In this document: positions 35,640 through 44,931 of the stretch, piece by piece
How the letters are laid out: the number at the start of each line of letters is the position of its first letter
How positions within the stretch are numbered: the first letter of the stretch is position 1
Source of the DNA: Streptomyces sp. ITFR-21
GTDB lineage: Bacteria > Actinomycetota > Actinomycetes > Streptomycetales > Streptomycetaceae
DNA length: 64,000 nt
Direction: 5' to 3'
Assembly (NCBI RefSeq): GCF_031844685.1
Contig: NZ_CP134605.1
Location: 248,001-312,000 of the forward strand
Position numbers and translations under genes: made by a program
The notes under the pieces: generated by a model
Database searches by the model: none
What the model was told of the DNA's origin: nothing
The model's input: the letters and a program-made list of their open reading frames with translations, nothing else

Positions 35640-36392
35640 CTACTCATCGAAGCTCAGCTTGAGTGCGATCACGTCGCGTGCGACCTCGGTCACCGTTCGG
35701 CCCTGTGCGAAAGCGTACGCGCGGAGCCGGGCCAGCGCGTGGTGCGGATCGACCCCCAGCTGAACCATGAGCATGCCGGTCGCGTAGTGCACCTCTTCGT
35801 GGTCGCTCTCGGCGCCCTCCAGCCAGGAGGCCAGTTCCTCCTCGTCGGATCCGGCCTGCGCGGCGGCGTCGGAGTGGATCCTGATCAGGGCGAACGTGAT
35901 GGCGTCGGCCGCGGGGAAGGCGAACGCCTTGTCCCGGGCGCTGAGCGGCCCCTGCTCGCGCCGGTAGAGGTCCAGCGTGCCGGTGGCCACCGCCGCGCTG
36001 CCCAGCGGCAGGGAGAACACCGCCCGCACCCCCAGCTCCACCGCGCGCTGGGCGAACAGCGGCCAGCGCCGGGCGTCCACGCCCTGGGCGAGGTCGCCGG
36101 CCAGTACCGGGGCGACCAGGCCCAGCGCGCTCTGGCACGGCCCGTCGCCGAGGGTGTACTGCACCTCCGCCAGTTCGGCGGCCACCGGGTCGCTGGACCA
36201 CCACAGGGTCCGCAGCCCGGGGCCGCCGGAGAGCGAGACAGACGCACCGGTGACGTCGAGGAGGTCGACGCACGCCTGGCAGAGCCGGGCGGGGACCGAA
36301 CGCACGTCGGGCGCGGCGATCGCCTCGGCCAGCGCCCGGTTGAACAGGGTGCGGTCGGCGGCGGCTCCGGCGGCATCCGACGGCGACTTCAC
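35640..36392 (-). CDS. GAF and ANTAR domain protein
   Basis: A 250-residue relative of its downstream neighbour. The GAF domain runs from about residue 20 to 165 (LCQACVDLLDVTGASVSLSG, GDGPCQSALGLVAPVLAGDL). The ANTAR domain follows (HEEVHYATGMLMVQLGVDPH, RLRAYAFAQGRTVTEVARDV). GTG 36392 is chosen because AAGGAG lies five bases upstream; ATG 36473 would add 27 weakly conserved residues. It probably forms a two-gene operon with 34850-35596. Two linked GAF-ANTAR genes plus two ANTAR genes within 6 kb is a notable concentration of RNA-level regulators. Confidence 0.83.
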   Translation of the reverse strand: MKSPSDAAGAAADRTLFNRALAEAIAAPDVRSVPARLCQACVDLLDVTGASVSLSGGPGLRTLWWSSDPVAAELAEVQYTLGDGPCQSALGLVAPVLAGDLAQGVDARRWPLFAQRAVELGVRAVFSLPLGSAAVATGTLDLYRREQGPLSARDKAFAFPAADAITFALIRIHSDAAAQAGSDEEELASWLEGAESDHEEVHYATGMLMVQLGVDPHHALARLRAYAFAQGRTVTEVARDVIALKLSFDE

Positions 36393-36737
36393 CCACTCTC
36401 CTTCTCCTTCGGGCCGACCGGACTCCACCGCACTCACCTCCGACGACGACGGTCGACTCACATCATCCGCCATCACCCGCGGGGCGGAGCGCCACCGCGC
36501 GGACACGTCCGTCCCGCCGGAGCGGCGGCCTCGGGGCCGCGCGCGTGCCGTCGTCCGTGTTCCCGGTGTGCGACAGTGGCACCACCACCAGCCCGGTCCG
36601 GCCGCACGGACGGCGGGGCCCCGCAGCCGGGGTTCCCGGTCGTACGGGGCCGGTCCTCGCGCGGCACCTGCCGTGCGCCCGGCGGCGATTCCCTTCGCCG
36701 CCCCGGGCTGCCACCCCGGCGCCTGGGGGCGTTCACG
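36393..36737. other. Divergent intergenic region
   Basis: Lies between the GAF-ANTAR gene (minus) and the STAS gene (plus). No gene is supported. A lower-GC patch near 36440-36475 (GACTCACATCATCCGCCATC) may be part of a promoter, but no box pair is clear. Confidence 0.4.
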
Positions 36738-37160
36738 GTGAAGCCCTTCTGCCTGCACATCAGCCTCCTCGGCACCGCCGCGGTGGTGACGGCCTGCGGG
36801 GACCTCGACGATCGGGCCGCCCCGGCCTTCGGCCTGCTGGTCGAGTGCCTGGCGCACCGGATGGAGGCCGTCATCCTCGACGTCGGGCACGTCACGTCGA
36901 CGGGCGGGGCGGTCGCCGGGCTGCTGCGCCGGCTGCGGGCGTACGGCGCGGGCGCGGACTGCGAGATCGCGATCATCGGCCGGCAGCCGGAACCGCTGGG
37001 CGCCCCGGCCGCCGCCGGCCGGCCGGTGCCCGCCGGCCCGGCGGGCGCGGTGGACGACGCCAACTCGCTGGCGCTCCGCCGGGCGGTGCGGGCGCACGCC
37101 GTCGCCGGGTGGGCCAGAGGCGTGGCGTCCGCCCACAGCCGGCGGCACCCCTGCGGATAG
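36738..37160 (+). CDS. STAS domain protein (anti-sigma-factor antagonist-like)
   Basis: A 140-residue protein with one STAS domain: strand-turn ACGDLDDRAAPAFGLLVECL, then VILDVGHVTSTGGAVAGLLR, where the T-S-T-G-G stretch takes the place of the phosphorylatable serine loop (usually DxSGVxFLDS), and a final CEIAIIG strand. The C-terminal 45 residues are low complexity. Such proteins bind anti-sigma factors or relay kinase signals. GTG 36738 is a likely start. It sits 127 bp from the convergent SigB-type sigma factor gene, so a role in its partner-switching control is plausible but not shown. Confidence 0.68.
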   Translation: MKPFCLHISLLGTAAVVTACGDLDDRAAPAFGLLVECLAHRMEAVILDVGHVTSTGGAVAGLLRRLRAYGAGADCEIAIIGRQPEPLGAPAAAGRPVPAGPAGAVDDANSLALRRAVRAHAVAGWARGVASAHSRRHPCG

Positions 37161-37287
37161 GCGGCGCCGGGCGCCCGCCCGGCGGATAGCCGCCCGCGGT
37201 GTCCGGCGGCCTCTCAGGCCGCGCCCGGGGCCGCGGGACGGCACAGCGCGGCGGGGCGAGGTGCGGCGGCGCGGCGGGGACGGGGGT

Positions 37288-38109
37288 TCAGGCGGCCCGC
37301 GGGTCCTCCGCGGCGGCGGTCCGCAGCTGCGCGCACACCGCGTTGAGCAGCCGCGACACGTGCATCTGGGAGATCCCCAGCTGGTCGGCGATCTCGATCT
37401 GCTTCATGTCCCGGAAGAACCGCAGGAACAGGATCGTCCGCTCCCGCTGCGGAAGGTCCCGCAGTCCCGGCTTGACCGCCTCGCGGTCCACGACCGCGTC
37501 CAGGGCGGGATCGCAGGCGCCGATCGTGTCGCCCAGGACGCCGACGCCGGCGGCCCCGGCGTCCAGCGGCGCGTCCAGCGACAGGGTCAGCAGGCTGTCC
37601 AGCGCGGCCAGGCCCGCCCGCGCCTCCCGCTCGGACAGGCCGGTACGGGCGGCGACGGCCTCGGCGGTCGGCCGGCCGCCCCGGTGCTCGCCGTCGATCT
37701 CCTGGCAGGCGGCGCGGACCTGCATGCGGAGTTCCTGGACGCTGCGGGGTACGTGGACGGTCCACAGGTGGTCACGGAAGTGCCGTTTGATCTCGCCGTC
37801 GATCGTGGGCACCGCGAAGGCGGCGAAGGCGTGGCCGCGGGCCGGGTCGAAACGGTCGACCGCCTTGATCAGTCCCAGCAGGGCCACCTGCTGGAGGTCC
37901 TCCGCGGCTTCCCCGCGGCCCCGGTACCGGCCGGCCAGCCGCCTCGCCATGGGCATCCAGGCGATGATCAACCGGTGCCGGAACGCCTCCCGCTCCGGGT
38001 CCCGGTTCTCCGTGAGCATCCGGCGGAAGAGGTCGTCGGACTCGGCCGGCTCGTCGCGCCGGCGGCCTCGCGCACGGTCGGTGGGCGGGGCCTGGTCTTC
38101 GTGCTGCAT
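37288..38109 (-). CDS. RNA polymerase sigma factor, SigB/SigF/SigG type
   Basis: A 273-residue group 3 sigma factor. Region 2 reads LIIAWMPMARRLAGRYRGRG then EDLQQVALLGLIKAVDRFDP and FAVPTIDGEIKRHFRD. Region 3 is PRSVQELRMQVRAACQEI, and region 4 is DLPQRERTILFLRFFRDMKQ with the HTH QIEIADQLGISQMHVSRLL. These match the stress/sporulation sigma factors that direct GTTT-N14-16-GGGTAT promoters. ATG 38109 has GGAAGAG seven bases upstream. Control is probably by an anti-sigma factor encoded elsewhere and possibly by the STAS protein next door. Confidence 0.92.
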   Translation of the reverse strand: MQHEDQAPPTDRARGRRRDEPAESDDLFRRMLTENRDPEREAFRHRLIIAWMPMARRLAGRYRGRGEAAEDLQQVALLGLIKAVDRFDPARGHAFAAFAVPTIDGEIKRHFRDHLWTVHVPRSVQELRMQVRAACQEIDGEHRGGRPTAEAVAARTGLSEREARAGLAALDSLLTLSLDAPLDAGAAGVGVLGDTIGACDPALDAVVDREAVKPGLRDLPQRERTILFLRFFRDMKQIEIADQLGISQMHVSRLLNAVCAQLRTAAAEDPRAA

Positions 38110-38423
38110 GGGCGGTCTCTTCCGGGAGGGGCCTCGTACGGCACGCCCGGCCCGGTTTTCCCCGGCCGGAGGCGGACCGCAGGGGACGCCGGGCCGATCG
38201 CCGGTGTCCCGCGATGGATGCCTCCGGTCCGAAGCACACAGCAGACCTCTCCCGAACCGCAGTCCGCAAACCGGACGGCCTTGCGTATCCCCCGCACGGG
38301 GGAGCGCGCGGGTGACGCGTCCGACCGGCGCGATCCGTCCGACCGCCGCGGGCCGCCGGTCGGACGCCCCGCCCGCCGGCCCGGTACGTCCCGGTACGGC
38401 CCGCGGAGTCCTCGCCGGCGCGG
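38110..38423. other. Upstream region of the sigma factor gene
   Basis: No gene is supported in these 314 bp. A short hairpin, CCCCCGCACGGGGG, lies near 38284-38300. On the minus strand GGGGATAC within that hairpin resembles, but does not match, the GGGTAY -10 of SigB-type promoters, so autoregulation remains unproven. Confidence 0.4.
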
Positions 38424-39560
38424 TCAGTCGACCGGCCGGTCGCGGCGCCATTCGCGGAGGACCTCGGCGGTGTGCTCACCGGTGTACGGCGCCGGGCGCG
38501 GCACGGTCGGCGGGCGCCGGCCGAAACGGGACGCGGGGCCGGGCTGGAGGTGTCCGCCCACGTCCACGAAGGTGCCCCGGTCGGCCAGTTGGGGGTGCGC
38601 GGGCGCCTCGTCCGCGGTGGAGACGACGACCACGCAGGCGTCCACGTCGGCGAAGACCTTCGCCCAGTGCGCGCTCTCCCGTTCGCCGAACCTCCCGGCG
38701 AGCAGCGCGCGCAGGGCGGGCCAGGCGGACGGGTCGCCGCGGTCGGGCAGCGCGGGGTCGCCGAGCAGGCCCAGTTGCAGCAGGAGGTTGGCGTAGAGCC
38801 TGGGTTCGATCGCGGCCACCGCCACATGGCGGCCGTCGGCGCACCGGTAGAGCGTGTAGTGGGGGGCGTCGGTGACCGTGTGCACGCCGGGTGCGGCCCG
38901 CCACTGGTGGACGAGGGTGGTGACCAGTGCCGCGGCGTCCGCGAGCGCGGTGTCCACCACCTGCCCGAGGCCGGAGCGGCTGCGCTCGTACAGCGCCGCG
39001 AGGATCGCCTGGACGTGTGCCATGCCGCCGCCGGCGAAACTCGACAGGTACGCGGTGGGCGGCGGCAGCGGGTCCCCGGTGGCGGGGTCGGTGTCCAGTG
39101 CGCCGGTGACCGCCAGGACGGCGAGGTCGTGGGCGGCCCTGGCGGCCCACGCCCCGGTCTGCCCCCAGCCGGTGACACGGGCGTAGACCAGTGCGGGGTT
39201 GCGTTCCAGGGCGGTCTGCGGGCCGAGGCCGAGCCGTTCGGCCGTGCCCGGGCGGAAGCCCTCGACCAGTACGTCGGCCCGGTCGATCAGGGACAGCGCG
39301 GCGGCCACTCCCTCGTCGTGCTTGAGGTCGAGGGCGACCGAGCGGCGGCCGCGGGCCAGCGGGTTCCCGACCGGCCGGCTCCGGTCCGCGGCGTCCGCGC
39401 CTCCCTGCGCCGGCACGTCCGCGGGCCCGTCCCCGGCCCCCGCGGCGGCCCGGTCGATCCGTACGACATCGGCTCCGAAATCCGCCAGCAGCGTGCCGGC
39501 GAAAGCCGCCGGTGCGGAACCCGCCAGCTCCACGACCCGGATTCCCGTGAGCGGCCCCAT
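38424..39560 (-). CDS. CaiB/BaiF-family CoA transferase
   Basis: A 378-residue class III CoA transferase or alpha-methylacyl-CoA racemase relative. Hallmarks are the start GIRVVELAGSAPAAFAGTLL with ADFGADVVRID, then RSVALDLKHDEG, ADVLVEGFRPGTAERLGLG, NPALVYARVTGWGQTG and the conserved aspartate region GQVVDTALADAAALV. It either moves CoA between acids or inverts 2-methylacyl-CoA stereochemistry. ATG 39560 follows AAGGAG. It is divergent from ohr and has no obvious partner operon genes; substrate unknown. Confidence 0.9.
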   Translation of the reverse strand: MGPLTGIRVVELAGSAPAAFAGTLLADFGADVVRIDRAAAGAGDGPADVPAQGGADAADRSRPVGNPLARGRRSVALDLKHDEGVAAALSLIDRADVLVEGFRPGTAERLGLGPQTALERNPALVYARVTGWGQTGAWAARAAHDLAVLAVTGALDTDPATGDPLPPPTAYLSSFAGGGMAHVQAILAALYERSRSGLGQVVDTALADAAALVTTLVHQWRAAPGVHTVTDAPHYTLYRCADGRHVAVAAIEPRLYANLLLQLGLLGDPALPDRGDPSAWPALRALLAGRFGERESAHWAKVFADVDACVVVVSTADEAPAHPQLADRGTFVDVGGHLQPGPASRFGRRPPTVPRPAPYTGEHTAEVLREWRRDRPVD

Positions 39561-39737
39561 TCGCCTCGACTCCTTCACTGGAGATTCACCGGAAAGGGAA
39601 ACCGCCTCGTCCGGCACCGCTCCGACATTAGCTTTCCGCGGTCGGGCGGTCTCTTCGGCAGTCCGTAGCGCACGGCGCCGGAAAAACGCCGGAGACTGGG
39701 CCGGGATATCGCGTGCCGAGGGAAAGCGAGGAGAAAG

Positions 39738-40154
39738 ATGGCTGTCGTCTATACCAGTGAGGTCGTGTCCACCGGCGACGGGCGCAACGGCGAGGTCCGC
39801 TCCGCGGACGGCATCCTCGACCTGTCGCTGACCAGCCCCAAGGAGGTCGGCGGCAGCGGTACGGGCACCAACCCCGAGCAGTTGTTCGCGGCCGGGTACG
39901 CCGCCTGCTTCCACAGCGCGCTGCGGCTGTGCGCCCGTGACGCGCGGGTCCCGCTCGGCGACGACACCGTCACCGCCCGGGTGTCGCTGGAAAAGGACGA
40001 CGGCGGGTATTTCCTGTCGGTGGTGATCGCCGTGGACGTTCCCGGGGTCGACCGGGACACGGCGGTCGACCTGGTGGGAAAGGCGCACGGGCGCTGCCCC
40101 TTTTCGAAAGCGGTCAAGGGGAACACCGAGGTCCGGCTGGACGTGGTCTCCTGA
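39738..40154 (+). CDS. ohr: Organic hydroperoxide resistance protein (Ohr)
   Basis: A 138-residue OsmC/Ohr-family thiol peroxidase. The two catalytic cysteines are Cys57 in GYAACFHSAL and Cys120 in HGRCPFSKAV; the resolving pair and the N-terminal Arg-containing loop identify Ohr rather than OsmC. It reduces organic and fatty-acid hydroperoxides in the cytoplasm. ATG 39738 follows GAGGAGA. No ohrR repressor gene is adjacent, and no OhrR-like operator stands out in the 177-bp upstream gap. Confidence 0.92.
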   Translation: MAVVYTSEVVSTGDGRNGEVRSADGILDLSLTSPKEVGGSGTGTNPEQLFAAGYAACFHSALRLCARDARVPLGDDTVTARVSLEKDDGGYFLSVVIAVDVPGVDRDTAVDLVGKAHGRCPFSKAVKGNTEVRLDVVS

Positions 40155-40168
40155 AAGTACCGCAGGAA

Positions 40169-40203
40169 ATCCGGCGGTCCGATCCGGCGGTCCGATCCGG
40201 CGG
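40169..40203. repeat. 13-bp tandem repeat
   Basis: ATCCGGCGGTCCG occurs twice in tandem (40169-40181, 40182-40194), followed by a 9-base partial copy. It lies between the ohr stop and the bidirectional terminator. Confidence 0.85.
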
Positions 40204-40209
40204 AAAGCA

Positions 40210-40245
40210 CGGTGTGCCCCGCGGCCGAGGCCGCGGGGCACACCG
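40210..40245. terminator. Strong bidirectional terminator between ohr and hemL
   Basis: A perfect 17-bp inverted repeat (CGGTGTGCCCCGCGGCC and its complement, separated by two bases) sits between convergent genes. It should end both the ohr message and the long hem-containing operon from the right. Confidence 0.8.
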
Positions 40246-40252
40246 CTGTGCG

Positions 40253-41545
40253 TCAGGCCGGCCGTGCGGCGGCGGCCGCCGCCGCTGCCGCCGGAACGGC
40301 GTCAAGCACCCGCTCCACCGCCCGGTCGTCGTGCGAGGCCGAGACGAACCACGCCTCGAAGGGTGAGGGCGGCAGGTAGACGCCGCGTCGCAGCATCTCG
40401 TGGAAGAAGGGTGCGTAGCGGTAGGACTCCGACGCGCTGACGCCGTCGAAGTCCACCACCGGGCGGTCGCCGAAGAACACCGAGAACATCGTGCCCGAGT
40501 ACTGGACGCGGTGGCCGACCCCCTCCCGGTCCAGACCGGCCGACAGCGCCCGGCCGATCGTCTGCGCCACCTCCTCCAGGCGGGCGTAGACCTCGGGCGT
40601 GCAGTGCCGCAGGGTGGCCAGGCCGGCGGCGGTGGCCACCGGGTTCCCGGAGAGCGTGCCGGCCTGGTACACCGGCCCGGCGGGTGCCAGGTGCGCCATG
40701 ACGTCGGCCCGGCCGCCGAAGGCCGCCGCGGGGAAGCCGCCGCCCATCACCTTGCCGAACGTCAGCAGGTCCGCGGCGACGCCGTCGCGGCCGTACCATC
40801 CGTCGCGGCCGGCCCGGAAGCCGGTCATCACCTCGTCGGAGACCAGCAGCGCCCCGTGACGCGCCGTCACCTCCCGCAGGCCGGCATTGAACCCGGGCAG
40901 CGGCGGGACCGCGCCCATGTTGCCCGGTGCCGCCTCGGTGATCACGCAGGCGATCTCCGGCCCGCTCTCGGCGAAGACCTTCTCGACGGCGGCCAGGTCG
41001 TTGTACGGCAGCACGACGGTATCGCCCGTCTGGGCGCCGGTGACGCCGGGGCTGCCCGGCAGCGCGAAGGTCGCCAGGCCCGAGCCGGCCGAGGCCAGCA
41101 GGGCGTCGACGTGGCCGTGGTAGCAGCCGGCGAACTTGACGACCTTGCTGCGCCCGGTGAAGCCGCGGGCCAGCCGGATCGCCGACATGGTGGCCTCGGT
41201 GCCGGAGCTGACCAGCCGTACCTGCTCCACCGGGGCGACCCGGTCGACGATCTCCTCGGCGAGTTCGACCTCGCCGCGCGACGGCGCCCCGAAGGATGTG
41301 CCGTGCTCCAGTGCCCGGCCGACCGCCTCCAGCACGGCGGGGTGCCGGTGTCCCAGGATCATCGGTCCCCAGGAGCAGATCAGGTCGACGTATTCCCTGC
41401 CGTCGGCGTCGACGAGGTAGGGGCCGTCGGCGTCGACGACGAAGCGGGGGGTGCCGCCGACGGCGCCGAAGGCGCGGACGGGTGAGTTGACGCCGCCGGG
41501 GGTGACCCGCCGGGCGCGCTCGAACCACTCCTGGCTGCCGGTCAT
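40253..41545 (-). CDS. hemL: Glutamate-1-semialdehyde 2,1-aminomutase
   Basis: A 430-residue PLP-dependent class III aminotransferase that turns glutamate-1-semialdehyde into 5-aminolevulinate. The start [20 protein letters not shown], the [15 protein letters not shown] and [20 protein letters not shown] segments and the PLP lysine (Lys265 in [18 protein letters not shown]) are all present and full length. The last gene of the seven-gene operon, it overlaps the acyl-CoA synthetase stop by four bases. An Ala-rich tail ends the protein. Later haem genes (hemC, hemD, hemE) are not here, so this is probably a paralogue serving a special pathway rather than the housekeeping copy, though only a genome search can prove it. 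Confidence 0.95.
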   Translation of the reverse strand: MTGSQEWFERARRVTPGGVNSPVRAFGAVGGTPRFVVDADGPYLVDADGREYVDLICSWGPMILGHRHPAVLEAVGRALEHGTSFGAPSRGEVELAEEIVDRVAPVEQVRLVSSGTEATMSAIRLARGFTGRSKVVKFAGCYHGHVDALLASAGSGLATFALPGSPGVTGAQTGDTVVLPYNDLAAVEKVFAESGPEIACVITEAAPGNMGAVPPLPGFNAGLREVTARHGALLVSDEVMTGFRAGRDGWYGRDGVAADLLTFGKVMGGGFPAAAFGGRADVMAHLAPAGPVYQAGTLSGNPVATAAGLATLRHCTPEVYARLEEVAQTIGRALSAGLDREGVGHRVQYSGTMFSVFFGDRPVVDFDGVSASESYRYAPFFHEMLRRGVYLPPSPFEAWFVSASHDDRAVERVLDAVPAAAAAAAAARPA

Positions 41546-43599
41546 CGGACCTCCCGCGGGGCACGCCGGGTCAGGGCCGCGTCCAGCACGACCACGCCGC
41601 GGCCGCGTTCCAGGACGCGTACCGGATTGAGGTCGAGCTCGAAGCCGGCCGGCCAGTTCCGGGTGAGCTCGTCGATCCGGTGCAGCAGGCCGGCCGCCGC
41701 CTCGGTGTCCGCGGCGGCCCGGCCGCGCGCGCCGGCCAGGATCCTCGCACCGCGCAGCCTGGAGAGCATCTCCGCGCCCTCGCCCGGCCGCAGCGGCAGC
41801 AGCCGGTGGCCGACATCGTCCAGGACCTCCGCGAAGACGCCGCCGAGGCCGGCGGTGAGCACCGGTCCGAGGTCGCTGGAGCGCACGCCGACGATCAGCT
41901 CCACGCCGTCGTCGACGAGTTCCTCGACGAGGACGCCGCCGCCGAGGGCGGCGAGCCGGCGGTGGACCTCCGGCGCGGTCTGCGGGGTGACGCCGATCTC
42001 GACGGCGCCGGCCTCGGTTTTGTGCAGCAGGCCGGGGACCACGGCCTTGAACACCGCCCGCCCGCCGACCTCCCGCACCGCGCGGACCGCGTCGTCGGCG
42101 CCGTGCACCAGCCGGCCGCGCGGGACGGTGACGCCGGCGCCGGCCAGGTACTGCTTCAGCTCCGGTTCGGTCGCGCCGAGGCCGGGGCCGGCGTCCGTGC
42201 CGGGCGCGGCCGGCGGGGTGGCGGCGCGGGGCCGGCTGACCTCCCACAGTGCGGCTGCCGCACGCAGCGCCCGCGGCGGGGTGGGGTATTCCGGCAGCCC
42301 CGCGGCCCGCAGGTCGCGGGAGGCGTCCGGGGCGAGGAAGTCCGCCCCGGTCCTGGCCACCAGGACCGGCTTGCCGCCCTTCTCCGCCGCCTTGGCCAGG
42401 CTGGTGACGGCCTTCTCCACGTCGGGTCCCGCCATCACGCAGAAGCAGGCGACGATGATGTCCACGGTGTCGTCGGCGATCAGCACGTCCAGTGAGCGGT
42501 CGAAGAGCGAGGGGTCGCTGAGCACGGTGGCGGTGATGTCGACCGGGTTGTCGATCGCGCCGAAGGCGGGGATGATCTCCGCCAGCGCCTCCTTGCTCGC
42601 CGGCCGCAGGACGCTCAGTTCCAGGTCGTACCTCTCGATGGCGTCGGCGGCCAGGATGCCGGAGCCGCCGGAGGTGGTGACCACCGCGACCCGGTTGCCG
42701 GCCGGGCGCCGGACGGACTCGAAGGCCCGTGCCACGTCGATGAGTTCGTCGATGTCGTCGACCCGTACGATGCCGAGCTGGCGCAGCGCGGCGTCCAGGA
42801 CCCGGTCGTCGGTGGCCAGCGCGCCGGTGTGGGAGGCGGCGGCCCGGCCGCCCGCCTCCGTCCGGCCCGACTTCAGCAGCGCCACCGGCTTGTCGGAGGC
42901 GGCCAGTTCGCGCAGGCCCTCGATGTCGGGGGTGTCCTCCAGGTAGCCGAGCAGCCCGGCCACCGCGGGGACCTTGGCGAGTTCGCGGAGCACCTCAAGG
43001 GCGGTGACGTCTGCGTCGTTTCCGGTGCTGACCACCCAGCCGGGCCGCAGGCCGCGTTCCAGCGCGAGGCTGGCGGCCCCGAAGCCGAGCGCGCCGCTCT
43101 GGCTGACGAAGGCCAGGGTGCCCGGCTCGAAGGGCACGTTCAGCGCGCCGAAGAGCGGGCTGAAGGTGGCCATCACCCGGTTGTCGTAGCCGACCGCGCC
43201 GATGCAGTTCGGGCCGATGACGCGCAGCCCGCCGGCCCGCGCCCTGGTGACGACCTCTTCTTGCAGGCGGGCGCCGGCCTCGCCGGTCTCGGCGAATCCC
43301 GAGGAGGCGATGATGGCCAGCGGTATGCCGGCCGCGACGCAGTCGTCGACCGCGCCCGGTACCCGGTCGGCGGAGACCATGATCAGCGCGAGGTCGACCC
43401 GGCCGGGCACGTCCTTGACGTTGGGGTAGGCGGGCACGCCGAGGATCTCCGGTGAGCGGGGGTTGATCGGCAGGATGCGGCCCTTGTACCCGTAGCGCAG
43501 CAGGTAGTCCATGGGCTTGCGGCCCAGCGCGCCGGGGCGCTCGCTGGCGCCGATGACGGCGATGGACTCGGCTTCCCAGAGTGCCGATATGTCGCTCAC
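41542..43599 (-). CDS. ADP-forming acyl-CoA synthetase (fused alpha and beta subunits)
   Basis: A 685-residue NDP-forming acyl-CoA ligase of the Acs/acetate-CoA ligase superfamily. A CoA-binding Rossmann domain comes first ([37 protein letters not shown]). Two ligase-CoA domains follow, with [31 protein letters not shown], and the phospho-histidine region [20 protein letters not shown]. An ATP-grasp domain forms the last 220 residues ([20 protein letters not shown]). It would activate a carboxylic acid as a CoA thioester. Placed between hemA and hemL, its substrate may be aminolevulinate or a pathway-derived acid, but this is inference. GTG 43599 overlaps the hemA stop. Confidence 0.9.
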   Translation of the reverse strand: MSDISALWEAESIAVIGASERPGALGRKPMDYLLRYGYKGRILPINPRSPEILGVPAYPNVKDVPGRVDLALIMVSADRVPGAVDDCVAAGIPLAIIASSGFAETGEAGARLQEEVVTRARAGGLRVIGPNCIGAVGYDNRVMATFSPLFGALNVPFEPGTLAFVSQSGALGFGAASLALERGLRPGWVVSTGNDADVTALEVLRELAKVPAVAGLLGYLEDTPDIEGLRELAASDKPVALLKSGRTEAGGRAAASHTGALATDDRVLDAALRQLGIVRVDDIDELIDVARAFESVRRPAGNRVAVVTTSGGSGILAADAIERYDLELSVLRPASKEALAEIIPAFGAIDNPVDITATVLSDPSLFDRSLDVLIADDTVDIIVACFCVMAGPDVEKAVTSLAKAAEKGGKPVLVARTGADFLAPDASRDLRAAGLPEYPTPPRALRAAAALWEVSRPRAATPPAAPGTDAGPGLGATEPELKQYLAGAGVTVPRGRLVHGADDAVRAVREVGGRAVFKAVVPGLLHKTEAGAVEIGVTPQTAPEVHRRLAALGGGVLVEELVDDGVELIVGVRSSDLGPVLTAGLGGVFAEVLDDVGHRLLPLRPGEGAEMLSRLRGARILAGARGRAAADTEAAAGLLHRIDELTRNWPAGFELDLNPVRVLERGRGVVVLDAALTRRAPREVR

Positions 43600-44927
43600 C
43601 CGATGACCTCGATTTTCTTGGTGTCGCCGTCCGCCGCGAACAGCCTGCTGAGTGCCTCGATGTGCCGGGCGCCGTCGGGGGACGTGGCCAGTTCCTTGAT
43701 AAGCAGGGTCGGCCGGTGCAGCGCCTTGTCGATGATGCGGCGCACGCTGCGGTCGATCTCCTGCTGTGCCGCGCCGTCGATGCCAGCCACCCTGCGGGTC
43801 AGCCGTCCGAGTTCGGCGTCGGCCGCCTCGGTCGCGGCGTTGCGCATGGCGGTGAGGATCGGGGCCGCGCCGGCCAGGCTGACCCTGGTCCTGAAGTCCG
43901 CGACCTCCTTGTCCACCAGGTCGTGGGCGGCGCGCACGCTGGCGACCGACACCTCGTCCTGGCTGCCCTCCTCGGCGATGCGCTTGAGGTCCACGAAGGT
44001 GACGCCGGGCAGCACGGCGGCGTCCGGGGAGATGTTGTGGGGCAGCGCCAGGTCGAGGATGAACAGCTCCCGGCCGCGGCGGCGGCGCATGGCCTCCTCG
44101 ACGTGCTGGGCGGTGACGACGTGGCCGTTGGTGCCGGTGGCGCCGACCACCACGTCGACCTCGGCGAGGAGTTCGGGCACCCGCTCCAGCGGGTAGCCCC
44201 GGCCGCCGGCGGTCTCGGCGAGCCGCTGCGCCTTCTCGGGCGTGCGGTTGGCGAGGTGGACCGTGCCCAGGCCGGAGCGGCGCAGGGCGGCGACGACCAC
44301 GCCGGCCATCGAGCCGGCGCCGATCACCAGGGCGGTACGGCCGGTCAGCGAGCCGATCCGGCGCTCGAAGAAGGCCAGGCCCTCAGTGGCCAGCGAGCGT
44401 CCGGCCTCGTTGAGACCGGTGTCGTTGCGCGCCTGCTTGCCGACCCGCAGCGCGGTCTGCACGGCCTTGGCCAGGACCTTTCCGGTCAGGTCGAGCTTCT
44501 GGGAGCGTTCCAGGCCCTGCTTGACCTGGCCGAGGATCTGGTCCTCGCCGACCACCACCGAATCCAGCCCGGAGACGACGGTGAACAGGTGGCGTACGGC
44601 GTCGTCGGCACGGTGGGTGTAGAAGTGCGGGTCGAGTTCGTCCCGGGCGACGCCGGTGTGCCGGGCGACCAGGTCGTGGAGTTCGCCGTCGGAGGCGCCG
44701 GGGCGGGCCTCGGTGTAGATCTCCAGGCGGTTGCAGGTGGACAGTACGACGGCGGCGTCGATGCCGTCGACGGTGGTGGCGCCGGCGACCAGTTCGTCGA
44801 TCGGGCGGCCGGTCTCGGACAGCCGTTCCAGCAGGTCCAGCGGGGCGGAGGCGTGGCTGATGCCCACCACCATCACCCCGGGGCCGGAGCTTTCGGGGAC
44901 GCCGGGGGCGCCCTTCGCGGAGGTCAC
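43596..44927 (-). CDS. hemA: Glutamyl-tRNA reductase
   Basis: A 443-residue NADPH-dependent enzyme that reduces Glu-tRNA(Glu) to glutamate-1-semialdehyde. The catalytic cysteine is Cys65 in VVLSTCNRLEIY. VVGEDQILGQVKQG and the NADPH-domain GAGSMAGVVVAALRRSGLG are intact, as is the C-terminal dimerisation helix. GTG 44927 is the start, four bases after the hemB stop. The gene overlaps the acyl-CoA synthetase start by four bases. Together with the gltX-like gene at 54787-56427 it makes the C5 route from glutamate available inside this cluster. Confidence 0.95.
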   Translation of the reverse strand: MTSAKGAPGVPESSGPGVMVVGISHASAPLDLLERLSETGRPIDELVAGATTVDGIDAAVVLSTCNRLEIYTEARPGASDGELHDLVARHTGVARDELDPHFYTHRADDAVRHLFTVVSGLDSVVVGEDQILGQVKQGLERSQKLDLTGKVLAKAVQTALRVGKQARNDTGLNEAGRSLATEGLAFFERRIGSLTGRTALVIGAGSMAGVVVAALRRSGLGTVHLANRTPEKAQRLAETAGGRGYPLERVPELLAEVDVVVGATGTNGHVVTAQHVEEAMRRRRGRELFILDLALPHNISPDAAVLPGVTFVDLKRIAEEGSQDEVSVASVRAAHDLVDKEVADFRTRVSLAGAAPILTAMRNAATEAADAELGRLTRRVAGIDGAAQQEIDRSVRRIIDKALHRPTLLIKELATSPDGARHIEALSRLFAADGDTKKIEVIG

Positions 44928-44931
44928 CGGG

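Noticed and set aside
36738-37160. Using the STAS protein as proof of partner-switching control of the nearby sigma factor
   Set aside because: The phosphorylatable serine loop is not canonical and no anti-sigma kinase gene is adjacent, so the link is only suggested.
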